DNA of 64,000 nucleotides, taken from assembly GCA_025642075.2 (NCBI GenBank), contig JAODUO010000056.1, forward strand, positions 822,501-886,500, written 5' to 3'. The translations under genes were made by a program, and so were the position numbers. Below the pieces are notes generated by a model. It had not been told where the DNA came from, searched no databases, and saw nothing but the letters and a program-made list of their open reading frames with translations. This stretch comes from Ridgeia piscesae (Eukaryota > Annelida > Polychaeta > Sabellida > Siboglinidae). Positions 37,775 to 59,587 of this stretch are shown piece by piece. How positions within the stretch are numbered: the first letter of the stretch is position 1; every line of letters starts with the position of its first letter.

Positions 37775-38240
37775 AAACATGTTTATAGCAAGAAGTGCCT
37801 ATGAGATGGCTCACCTCGCTTATTAAAAATATCATAGCAAGAGAAATACCGAATTACTTTGTCTAATTAAAATACGATGCAAATCATACCAAGAACACTG
37901 TTGATATATGTTATATTATTTACAACCATCATATATAATACTCATTTATGACATGCTATCATGCTAACAACAAATGTTCCCTCCTTAAGAGGCAGCCAAG
38001 TTACTTGCAGGGCGCAGTCCGTCGAGACACAGGCCATTTGGTCACACGGTACACCAACCTTACGTATCATTTCATGGTTTCAGATTCACTTATTTGACTA
38101 TGTCTATGATATACAAGTAATGTGTGACATGGGCACTTGTGTAGAATTCGGACCCACCTGAATTGTGCCATTATAACTGTTTCCGGTGACTCATGGAATG
38201 AGAGAAAAAGCTGATTTGATTATTATACGCTTATGATTAT
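37775..38240. other. Intergenic, nothing recognised
   Basis: No supported feature. Confidence 0.4.
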
Positions 38241-38242
38241 TG

Positions 38243-38245
38243 TAT

Positions 38246-38321
<76 letters not shown>
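38243..38321. repeat. (TA)n microsatellite
   Basis: About 39 TA units with one phase break. Confidence 0.96.
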
Positions 38322-38326
<5 letters not shown>

Positions 38327-38674
38327 ACGCACTGTCTTTTCGACCTCAAAACGGGCAAAAGTCTGCTAAGACGCGTTGTTTATAAAACATAAATATGCGT
38401 GAGATGATGTTAAATGATTCAATTAACAAGATCAAGTATACAGTTATAATAGCAAAATTTTAGTGCGTCCGAATTTTACACAAATGCCGATATATGCTTT
38501 CACAATAAATACTTTCTTTTGATCGCTATCCACCGTTGACATAGGCAATACATACCAAATACAACATCCGCTGCCACTGAGTGTTTCTGTTGCGAGTGAC
38601 AGCCACACTCATCGTCGCTGACTCGGTCACTGTCAGGTTCACGCGTCACATATCACGGCGACACGGTGTTTCAC

Positions 38675-38932
38675 CCCGGGATACAGCCGGACGAGACCGG
38701 ATGAGGCCGGATAATGCCAATGTAGCTACGGTGTAGCCCTGTCTAGCCACGTATAGCCACGATGTAGGTACGGTTTGTCAAGGATGGCCCGGACTAGATA
38801 CGGTAGGCCTATCGTCAAGGTTTACCCACGGTCTGTCAAGGATCAACCCGGGCCACCCCGGAATAGCCACGGACGAGTCCCGGACATGCCGAACTAACCA
38901 AGGATTATATGGGGTTTAGCCACGACTTGCGA
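38675..38932. repeat. Highly diverged decamer repeat
   Basis: Roughly 25 blocks of about 10 bp related to ccacggatag / ccggatagag: ccggacgaga, ccggatgagg, ccggataatg, then ccacgtatag, ccacgatgta, and later ccacggacgag and ccgaactaa. Spacing is 9-12 bp. Copies are too diverged to be a standard microsatellite. Confidence 0.5.
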
Positions 38933-38934
38933 CT

Positions 38935-40038
38935 GGAATGGTATTTTTTTAGCGATTCAATCTATAGAGCAACAATCCGCAAATCCTGGTCTGCAGGCAC
39001 AATTTGATCCGCTGACGACTTCCTGTTCGCCAGCGAGACCCTCGTTAGGAACTGGAAATTGGCAGGAGCTGGCAAATAGTATAATGTTCGTTTGCTCAGT
39101 CATGTGCAGTTCTGCCGAGATAATGTGATTCTTTTTTGTGAGTTTGTTTTCTCCGTGGACTTGGCAGGTCGGTCGATCAGTTGGAAAGAAGTGAGTCACG
39201 AGATTAGCGTTGCATTCTGACATTCGTTTTCAAACATTTGAAACTATGAATATGCTGCTTCAGGGTTTGCTTGTTTGTAACGTATATCTATGAAACAGTG
39301 ATTGTTTAGACAAAACGATGCTGCCATTAAACAAATCATGCCAAAGTGATGACATGTTAAGTTCCGCAGTTAATGTCATGACGATGACGCCGCTCGTGCA
39401 GAAGGCGCCAACCCGGCGGTTGACTGCAGATGTATTCTGGACATCTACAAACCGCCTTCAATGGTCGATTTCCTAACGTCGCTGCCTCTTTGCCAATTCG
39501 TTTATCGCTCAGTCTGCCTTGACGATATTGTATAAATCATTTTTTAAACGATATAGCAGATTTCAGTGAAAATCTAAGTACGACTGGGTCAATACAATAC
39601 CGCACGAAAGACAACCTCCCGGGTTCGGATATTATTGTCAGTTTGTTATAAATGGACAATTATTGGTTATAATTATAACTGATATTTTATCAGCAATAAA
39701 ACTGCTGATTATCAGCGTTGCTCCAGGCAGAACAGAAATATATTTGTATTTTCAGCAGCATATTAGTGAGCGATATATGGAATTGCCAACGACGAATCAC
39801 AAGGACACCTTCGATACCGTTTCAAGGTTGTTTTGCGACCATCGGTGTCTCTTTTCAGACATTAAATACTAGGCAGGGCCACCATGTTGTTGATAAGTTA
39901 TTTCTATGTGGCATTTTAATAGTGTGATTACTTGTTGTTCTGATGTGGTTCATCCATAATCAGTGCATCATGTTATTATATGTCATCGGTACGCATGCGT
40001 CCCTTCGTGATTATGATTAGTTTTCATCCTTTAATGTA

Positions 40039-40040
<2 letters not shown>
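38935..40040. other. TMEM26 3' flank, nothing recognised
   Basis: If the gtaagt at 40200 is used, a terminal TMEM26 exon should lie below 40186. None could be picked with confidence. Confidence 0.35.
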
Positions 40041-40043
<3 letters not shown>

Positions 40044-40109
<66 letters not shown>

Positions 40110-40112
40110 TAC
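40044..40112. repeat. (TA)n microsatellite
   Basis: TA run with one interruption. Confidence 0.95.
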
Positions 40113-40185
40113 ATATTACATTACATTCTAAACAGTCATCATTTGTACCTAACAATGACAAATCCTTCCACGTTGTTAGCGTTTT

Positions 40186-49758
<9,573 letters not shown>

Positions 49759-49769
49759 CGTAATGTATC

Positions 49770-50160
49770 AGCCAACAGATGACAGTTTTCTTTTGGTTGA
49801 AATATATAGTGCGTAGTAAGTTTATGTTTAGGTGTAATTGTATATTTTATGATGGCACACTAGAAGCGTAAAAGAAAGTCACACATAATGCCAGAGCGAG
49901 AAATGAGGTGCCTGTTGTCAATGTGAATTTAGAACACTGCGGGATCATGACGTATATGGGATGACGAAAGGAGGCAGGCATGCTCGAGCCTGTAAAAGCA
50001 TGATTAGTTTGCTATGTAGGTTGGTAGTACAATATGTTATTAAAATATATTTCCATAGCCAAAGGGAATTCTAGCCCAGTGCCTCTCTGAATACATTACT
50101 GAATGCAGTTATTGATATGGGTAATATAAAAAATAAGTCACACACACAAGCGTGCGTGCA
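49770..50160. other. TMEM26 5' flank or intron
   Basis: No feature recognised. Confidence 0.4.
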
Positions 50161-50166
50161 CACACA

Positions 50167-50168
<2 letters not shown>

Positions 50169-50229
<61 letters not shown>

Positions 50230-50324
50230 GCCCATACATACGCACACACATACGAATTACACACCCATACGCACACATGTTATACGCACATATTATAACG
50301 CACACAACGCACGCACGCACGCGC

Positions 50325-50391
<67 letters not shown>
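50169..50391. repeat. (TA)n, then (GCAC)n and (CA)n microsatellites
   Basis: TA run 50169-50228, GCAC units about 50310-50365, CA run to 50391. Confidence 0.95.
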
Positions 50392-50394
<3 letters not shown>

Positions 50395-50528
50395 TAACAC
50401 ACTGTTTAATACTGTAGACTATGCCTACCCATGCATATCGTAGAGCCTGCGCGAAATATTTGATCGTTTTCTACATCTTTTAAACTAGTTACTAAAACTC
50501 GACGGTCAACTCGACAGACAGTGTCTAC

Positions 50529-50634
50529 CTGCTCTCCGTGACTTGACTCTGACGGTCCCGTCCCGTGGCTTCTTGCTTCCCCGCTTCAGGCCGCTCTGTG
50601 GCAGCGGCATTTGCTGCATCGTTATCGACTTCAT
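50529..50634 (-). CDS. Candidate 5' coding exon, possibly the true first exon of TMEM26
   Basis: The ATG at 50634 has A at -3. 35 codons (MKSITMQQMPLPQSGLKRGS, then a basic stretch KKPRDGTVRVKSRRA) end at gagagcag/gtagac in phase 1. That phase fits an acceptor at 49727 in the recognised TMEM26 exon, joining to AYASCCFGGKKFF. A basic cytosolic N terminus would suit a multi-pass protein. It could also belong to another gene. Confidence 0.4.
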
Positions 50635-50639
50635 TGTCG

Positions 50640-53600
50640 ACTCACGTCGGAATCTTTGTTACGATTATGAGATGGAATATGTCCGTCACGTCTTTTTCGA
50701 CGCCAAACGATGAAAAGTCGAATATTAAACATAAACCTATTTGAAGATAGTTACTAGACCGTTATCATATGTTGCAGTGAGAGCGTTAATGTAAGTTGAT
50801 CATAATTTAAAAAACGCTTCTCAATGCTCGCAACTCTGCTGTTTATGAACTAATCCGTACATGTAAGCCGTCGGTCGTGGTTGGGTGTGTGTGAGAACAC
50901 GTCTACCTACACACAAGTAATCCGTCTTGTGATGTCTAACCTCAGCAGCAATTCCAAACTGACGTGTTCAAGCGAAGGAGGTGTCTTATGCAGTATAACG
51001 ACTCTAGTCTCATCACGACGTCACTGTAACGACTTCATTCCTGTTGACGCCAATCGGATCTTATTGCGAGCATTCGTATATGCACGATTGCACCTGGATG
51101 TAGACACTTGCTTTTTCTTCACTGTAGATTCATTATTCACTACGTAAGGATTCCACAACACGAAACGCAACCTTGACAAAACAGCAGTAATCCACCAAGC
51201 AATAATCCTTGAATACGACAGTAGGGCGTTGTTGCGACTGGCTGTTTGCGCAAACCCAGTTTGTGTTCACTTAACTCACACTACCCACTTCCGACACGCA
51301 TGGGTGGTTCTGGTACTCGTGAGATGATTTACATACGCACGAAATGCAAACTCTAGGGACACGCGGGGCGAAGCAACCACACAGAGCGCCTCAATGGTCA
51401 CGGGCCTACATAGAAATACGGAACAAGTTGGTCTTCGGCAGTTACTATCCAATTTCACACCTGTCCAATCACATTGGAAGTTGTCAACTACGTAGTTATT
51501 TCGTGACACGCCGTTCTGTTTGCCGTCAATAAACATGCCGAATGCATTATTGATCGTCAGCGTGTTAATGAAACCGCAATTTTTAATATCGGTGAAACTC
51601 TAACAGCTAGCATGAATGCAAGCTGTGGCACTCCACATTTACACAACTAAGAAACCATTAGCGACAGGAAATTATTTAATAACAGACGCTTTGAAAGGCA
51701 GCAAAACTGCTACAAGGTAATCATATCGCAATAACGGTCGGCAAAGCAATTTATATAACCATCGTGCATATATTATGGTAACCTTAATTACAGTTTGACT
51801 TCTGTGGGCGCGCTCGACGACCATAGCGACTTTGTTCACACTCGTATGTCCAAGTTTACCTGGCCGAGATCAACGTTAATAACTATTTCAGAAATACACG
51901 TTAATGTACAAGGCAGCTACATAAAATAAGATTTAACTAATAAACACACGTGAAGTTGCTGCAAGTTTGTGAGAGTAAATGTGTCAGGATAATTGCTAGA
52001 ACACAGATGATGAATAGAAGAAAACCGAATGGCCCGAAGGAAGACATCGAGGTGCAGTGAGACGATAGAGGAGAAGCCGCGTGACGAGGACAGGTCGTTT
52101 GATAAGGACCTAACGAGTTGCTTATCGGAGGAAACTCAAGGACGCGTGAAAAGGTTAAGGCGCGAGCTTAGGTGAAAGATGGGTGTATTTTAGAAAGACG
52201 CAGTTTGAGCAGCGATGAAGACAGGAGACCACTGGTCAAGGAGTATGGACCGCAGAAAGAACAATCCAACATTAGCGTATAATTATATATTTAGTTCTAT
52301 ACTTATCCCCGAACAAGGAGCCCACGAGGAAATACAGAAGTGTCGGTTTTAGAGCTTGCCGCTTGTAGAGATGTATTTGATGTATAAACTGTGTTAAGAA
52401 CACGGTCTGGCGGTGACGATGCTTCTGCAGGAAGGTGTATTTAGAGTTTACGCATCTCACTCTCTCGACAACGGCTTCCACTCGTGTACAGTATGAGAGA
52501 GAGATGACACTGGCATCCATTTTTCTTTTAAAAACACGATTCGATTAACAGTTAGCATTAGTAGATAAAAAATGTAAATCTGAGTACGCTGGTAATTAAA
52601 TGGAATTGTGTTTAGTATGAAAATTGTCCAATCCCTAATCTCGACTACCTGGTGTCTAACAATTAGATGTGACGCTGTTGAAACAATTACCAGATACACC
52701 ACTCCACAAAGATAAACTGTTCATGAGAATGGTGAGATCAATATCGCCGAAGGCAGCAGATATATCAAGCAAGGTAAGCGCAGCAACTTTACGTTTTCCA
52801 TATTAAAACATTATGTAATTGTGCAACTTTAATAGTGCAGTCTGCGTAGAATGGAATTGTGTGTATGCAAATTTAAATATATTTTACAAGCGCTTTATCA
52901 AACTGACGGAATTTCCGTTCTCCATACGAATGGCAAGGTGTTGACACGTACGCTGGCGACGGTGTTTTGACGTGTTTTTCACGACCAAGAGCCAATTTAC
53001 TACATCGACATGCACCAAATAATATCACTGTTTGCAGGTGTGTCGGATGAAAAACGACAGACTAGTTACCTTCAGCTTGTTGTCGTGGCAACAAAACATG
53101 GCGATTGTTTCACTACACCATTTGGAGCACCTTAATTGACACAACACCTGTCTAATGTCTATATACAAAATTCATTTATTCACATTTGTACAGCCTTTTC
53201 CTTCCTTTCAAAATAACACACAAAGCAAAGCTTGCTTAGCTTAGTGCATTGATATTGCAGTTTCGAGGACAGATTCACTGACAATAAAACAACTTTATAC
53301 AGCACTAATCCGTCGCCATTAACTCAAACCTTTACATTTCTCACGACGTCAATAACAGAAATACCATATAATTCAATTATGCGCTGTTTGCTCTCGCTTG
53401 TACCAGCACACAACCAAACAACTCATAGCTGTCGCAGTATAAACACGAAAGCAACTAAATCATCACGAATTACTTAGCGTATATGTGTTAATTTTGCAAT
53501 AACAATAATTATTCACAGTATTGCAGTCTTCACGCTTCGATGGTCTCGTGTTCACTGCGATATATCCAAAAGTAGCACGGGTAATTAAACACAATATATT

Positions 53601-54630
53601 ACGATTTGTATACTTTCATTTGTTGCACTTTCTACGTCATAACCTGGATACTCAGCCGAACAAGCCGATAGCAGCGGGAGTGCCGGGGTTGAAACCGGCG
53701 CATGTTCATGCCTGTGTCACTAGTCACTACATATCAAAGAGTAGCGCTCCTGCATAGATAACTTCTGAAAACAACAGCTTATAAACCATCAAAGTATCGC
53801 GACATGCAGTTCAAATACCAGGGCACTGAACTGCAGTGGATATGCACACATTTACTCATCAATGAAAACGACGTTCTTGTAGTTTCGTAAGTGTGCTTGA
53901 GCAATTAATTACAGACATCTACGCAGGGCACTTTGGTGAAGCGACTCGGCAGACACGTACAGGTGCGTGCCAAGCACTAAGCCCGATACACCAGTACACA
54001 AGTCGTGTTCCCCGTAGCAAAATACACAGTATTTACCTTCCGTAAGTAAAACGACAACTGTAAGAGGATACACGAGTCCAATAACCGATATCAAACAGAA
54101 CTAAGCCCAAAACACGACCACGATCTAGCACAGATAGCGCACAGTGGCTATGACAGGGACGTATTTGTTGGTGGGTTGTTTGTATGCAATGAGTGTGGCA
54201 AGTTACCTGTATGTCAATGATACCACGGGGCAAATCACTTAAACGTGAAGTAATACTTACCAGTAATTCACCATTCCCCTTCACGTTACGGTGGTACATT
54301 TTATACTGTAGAACACATTTTCAATTTAACAGGATATCAGATAGTGGGACTTTCGTCGAGTCTTGCTGTGTTTCTAACATTGTTCAACTTCTAGTTCAGC
54401 CTAGGCCTACAAGTGAAGGGTCTCAGAGCGACACAACAATGAACTTCCAAGTTGCGTGTCAACAGAGACACTGTCACAGGGAAACACTTTTTAACTGAAA
54501 CGTACAAAACAATTATGGCCCTTGCTACGTGACACCCATGATTTGACACTCTTAAGATAGACATCCTAGTACCATTCTGGTGCCTATTTCTACTCCAGGA
54601 TAACACATGGAAGTGGGTTTTGCTTTTAAA
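50640..54630. other. Intergenic, no confident gene
   Basis: No gene or RNA recognised. Frames of 60-100 codons lack family resemblance. A B-box-like ggggttgaaaccgg near 53684 may be a SINE remnant, but no A box was found. Confidence 0.4.
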
Positions 54631-54639
54631 TGGATTCTT

Positions 54640-55045
54640 TTGGACCCCGAAAAGGATTCTTTTGTGTCCCCAAATTATAATAACTAAATTCTTTGTAATG
54701 TACCTAATCTTTTTAATGTTTTATGTAATTATGCCTTTATTTCATTAGAATTATGTTTTATTAATCATTTATAACTATGCCATATATGGATAATATGGGT
54801 GGGGTCCAAACTAGAAACAGAATACGAGGAGTTATTTTGGATACGAAAAGGATTCTTTTTCGACATTATCAGGGTTAGAATAATAACAAAATATTATTAT
54901 TTGGAAATGAGGGCAGAACTATTTATATTAATAAAAAATGTATACATTACAAAGAGTATTTTATTATTATCGAACAACTCCTTTTCATTATAAGTTGTGA
55001 CATGAAAGAATCCCTTTTGTGTTCCAAAGGATCCCTTTAAAGTGG
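54640..55045. repeat. AT-rich dispersed repeat
   Basis: The motif aaaggattcttttg recurs at 54650 and 54846, and aattatgcctttattt and ttagaattatgttttattaa have diverged relatives at 6050-6095; ccaaactagaa / atcagggtta has one at 8850-8885. Probably an old non-coding mobile element; boundaries are uncertain. Confidence 0.4.
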
Positions 55046-55985
55046 ATTTACATCACGTTTGACCTGAAAACCCATTAAATGTTATGTTCATAATTTATAC
55101 TCAGTAGACCATATTTTATAAACTGAAATAAACTCTGCCGTCCCAACAGAACACACCGAGAGACAAACAATACTAGGCCTGCAAGGAGTTTGTTTGTTGT
55201 AACATCTGAATCGATCTTTTCATAGAACCAGTAAACAACACCACATTCATTGAATGAACAAAGCTCAGTTTACTTGGTTTGTTTCAATAGTACTTACCTC
55301 ACAACACTTATGTTGCATTCAAAATATTATGTCTGTTTCTTTATTGCTAATATTTCAGCTGCTTTTATTGTTAACATTCAACTGTTTATGACTGGTTTTG
55401 TGATTCCAATTACTTCAACTGTATCACGCAACACTTGCCAGCTATGAAGCAAGCTGATTAATGTTGTCAAAAAAACTGGTCATAAAATATTATAAATAAA
55501 ATAACCATTTCGGTTGAGGCAATGTCTACTAAGATTTGGGAGTTTTGGCCGAGTCCTCACTGCTTCGGACGTACACAGAGAGTGGTGGTTTGAAGAAGCA
55601 ATGGTTGTGTTTGTGGCTCACCAGATCATGGGAGATACCTGACTGGCGCATATGACATTGCTGATAGACTTAATACCAAGGCACATGCGTCATCTCTTTT
55701 AGATAGCGACACTGCCTTACCTGTCTACCTCATCTGACATTGATACATCATTTAGTGAATATATGTCTGTATGTTGGACATTCTATCTCCAGAAGACACC
55801 TGATGCACTCTGTAGAACGGTTTTTGACATCACCTTTTGGCTTAATTCAAATAACGCACTTGGCAACTTTTAGAGTTAATCTTGCTGTGTTGCGATCTTC
55901 ACCGACGTTTACAACATTCACCTGACCACACGAATACATGTGGTCAGTCCTGACCATTGAGTTACCACCACCCTGCCATAGTGAC
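55046..55985. other. 3' flank of the peptidase-like gene
   Basis: AATAAA motifs on the minus strand (for example 55340-55345) could end the transcript. No gene seen. Confidence 0.35.
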
Positions 55986-55989
55986 CATA

Positions 55990-56186
55990 TCACTGGTCAG
56001 GTGGCTGAAGCAGGGGCAGTTCATTGGACATGCTCAGCAGTTCGCGGTGTGCGTCTGAGTCTCTCCGCGTAAACAGAGTCACTCCGGCTGAGTACCAGGC
56101 CGGGATCTGGACGTGGGTGGTCAGCTGTGGCCGGAATCCCGTGACCAGAGACATGCGGTCTTCACGCAGTACGTTGACCACTTGCC
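55990..56186 (-). CDS. Peptidase-like gene, last exon
   Basis: 64 codons (QVVNVLREDRMSLVTGF to LPLLQPPDQ) and TGA. Acceptor cttctttgtttcag. Confidence 0.8.
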
Positions 56187-59100
56187 CTGAAACAAAGAAG
56201 AGTGACCACACTCAAATACTTCGCTTCTTTGCACTGCATTTCTACACTCACTTGAGGGCAGTTTATTTTGTCATGTTTTTTTATCTGATAACCTAATTCC
56301 TCAATTTACAAATCCGATGTTGTCATAGTCACAGTCAGCCATTTTATTAAGATAACAGATATTTAAAAAAATGACAGCATACAATTAACCAGGTGTATTT
56401 TGTATAAGTAATGATAATAAACTTCTACAGCATCTACATTTTCAAGAATCTGAGCTCAGAGATACAATAGACTTATGCAAGAGTCTTAATTGGAATATGA
56501 CACTGCCAAGTTAATGCTGGGAATGTCATTTTAAAAAGAATATTACACATCAGCAGAGATAAAAGAGCCCATTTCCAACACATTCCAATATTAATAAACA
56601 CTTACAGAGCGCCGTGAGTGCAGATAACAAACCTGCTGACATTAGTATAGTATAAATAATTATTAAGTTATTTTAAATGTCAGTTAGATTTAAAAAAAAT
56701 TAATCTCAATTATTAATGTCACAAAAATACATAAGTTACAGACCTTAGACATGTAACATTATGTATGACAGATATGTAGGATATGTTTGAATGTTAGCCG
56801 TACAAAAACACAATATTTTCATGTTCAATAACAAACACATTTATTCCACATCGGCATGTGATTGAACAATAACAACACCAGGGGACCATGTTTTTTGTAG
56901 CTAGTACCTTGACAGAAGTAGACCGTCAACTCACCCAAGACGTTCATTATTCTCCACTGCGGGTCTTGTTGTCGAATCAGCACCGTCAGATCACAGCTGT
57001 CCGTCCAATGAGAGATGACGTCATCTCGACGAATGAGCAGGACCGAATCACTGCACAACTGCTGCAGGATCTCAGCCTCGGGGACTACATTGAGCGGGTT
57101 GGTCAAGTAGACACCTGTCAACACATGCCACAGTCATACTGTGTAATCTGGTCATTTTATATGGTCAGCTGGATACACTCTCGCTCAGCTGCTTAACTCT
57201 GCTGATAAAATAGTCCAGTGATTTAGCCGGCTTCTGAATGTTTTCCATGTGAGGGGTGCCGACACCTCACGCAGCCTGGGTAATCAAGACTAATCCATCA
57301 TAAACAACTGCAAATTTGTATTTCTGTTTATTTTTGTATGAACATAAGTTTAATGCTGAATTTTAATAGTATAGTGTTATCTTATAAAAGTATATCCTTA
57401 CTTTTTATATCATGATTTACCTGAGAGCCAATTAGCATCTCTACCTTATTCTGGGGTAACACCGTCCTGGTGGCAACATTGACAGAGGACAGGTGTGAGG
57501 ACTAGAAAGTGCTGCCACCTCGTGGGGCCTGGGTAATTGAGGGTATCTTAGTGTATGTCATAACAATATTCTCACCTTTCTGATCGACCCCATACACCAT
57601 TTGATGATGCCAGGCGTCAGGAATCGGGTAGCCAAGGGGCACGGCCTTTTGGAGGTTCAACGTCATCAAGGGTACCGCACCTTCATGGAAATAACAGATA
57701 AACACAACAATTACTTTATGACAAATATAACAGAAACTGGAGGAGTGTAAGTGAGAATTCAAATCTGGTGACTGCTCGTTCGCTGTCGCTGCTGCGTCCC
57801 TATGGAACAATTTACCAAAGGTCATTAAGACTTGTGACAATCTCACCAGCTTCAAACGTCTACCGAAGACACATTTTTGTCGTATTGCCTATTAGTGTAA
57901 TTCGACATGAACATTATATCTTATATCTTTTTTACTAGATTATTTGGTAATATTATCAATACATAGTTATACACTTATTTATTTGCATTATTGTTATGTA
58001 ATTATAATAATTATTATTTTAACAGTTTTAACATACACTAAACTATTTATTACTAATAAATTATACCTATACCATCAGTTATCAGTTTAATTGTAATATA
58101 ATTATACACTAGACCGATTATTATGTATTTTTATGACTAATACGTAATTTTTATTTATTTATTTAAGTGCTACGCTATTTAATACCGTACTAATTTTATT
58201 TATTTATATACATATCTTTATCTTTATCTTTAATTATATACATATACTTATTTAAAAACACTAGTATTTGTCTTATTGTATACATATATCTTTTTATGTC
58301 GTTTAATTGTAATATGTTGTGAAGCGCCATGAACGATTATGGACGTGGCGCTATACAAAATAAATATTATTATTATTATATTATTATAATTCAAGTAACA
58401 CAAGTCAGTCAATTTAATTTTCAATATATACTATGTCAATCCACCCCAGTCACTACAACACACTTAAAAAAATTCCTGGTCAAGAAATTAGTCGCTTCCG
58501 TCATCCATATTTAAAAAATAAAATAACAAATTGTATGGTGGTTGAAAAGAGAAATCACAAACGTGCTCAAAGTGTAGTTTCTTGGAGTGCTGTGTTTACG
58601 TTGTAAAATTTAATCTGAAGTTACACAAACCAACTGATTTACCTTTTCTCATCCACTGGCCTAGCCACTCGAGCAGACTGACGTCACGAGCGGGGTAGAA
58701 ATGGAAGAACACCCCCTGTATGTACCCCTCTGTCAGGCTCTCTACACCCCGGATGACATCATCGGCCGCACACCCTGGGTACCACAACAACAATGTCAAC
58801 AGACACATAAACAAGCGGGGTGGCCCACAGCACCGAATGTGACACTGATGTGTATTGTTACTCTACTGGATATATATTTATATCACTAACACCATTTATC
58901 TGAACGGGAATACCCACAGAACAGGGCTAGGGTAAACTCCAAAGGAATCGATCAATTAAATTGCACTCCGGTTACAGAGCGGGAATTGGAATTGAAAGAT
59001 TTCGAACAAAAGAAATTGGAGCGGGAATTGAACTCGGGCATTTGGATTAACAGAAATTGAGCATCTGGAACCAAATCTTGTGACTTCAAATAGCTTGTCA

Positions 59101-59548
59101 CGTGAACCTCAACCAATTCATTCCTGCCTGTGCCTTGTGGTCTGTTTAACCTGCCTTTGTTCGCAGAAAAATCAACAGTTACATGAGACCTGTAATAGTC
59201 AACATGCTGATACACTAATTATAGTTTTCAGATTTCTCTGTTGATTCATTGACTGTTGCACCCAACCCAACCCACCGATGTCACATGCACACACCTGCGA
59301 CACTGCGGGAGAGCAGGTACTTGGGTAAGGGCGCCTTCTCTGCTCTCAGGTTGGTGGGGATCGCCTCACAGACACGGGACTTGTTGACGTGTATCTCAAA
59401 CGCCTTCTGCAATGACGTAGGAGGCACTCATGTCACAAATCGTTATAGTATGTGTCTATGTATATACTTACAGGGTGAAGCAAGCATTGTTGATGGATGG
59501 ATTCTACTAATTCCATTTCACCCATATTAGTATTTAGTATCTTGAACC

Positions 59549-59587
<39 letters not shown>

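Noticed and set aside
53640..53757. Additional SINE
   Set aside because: A B-box-like sequence is present, but no A box or shared body was found.
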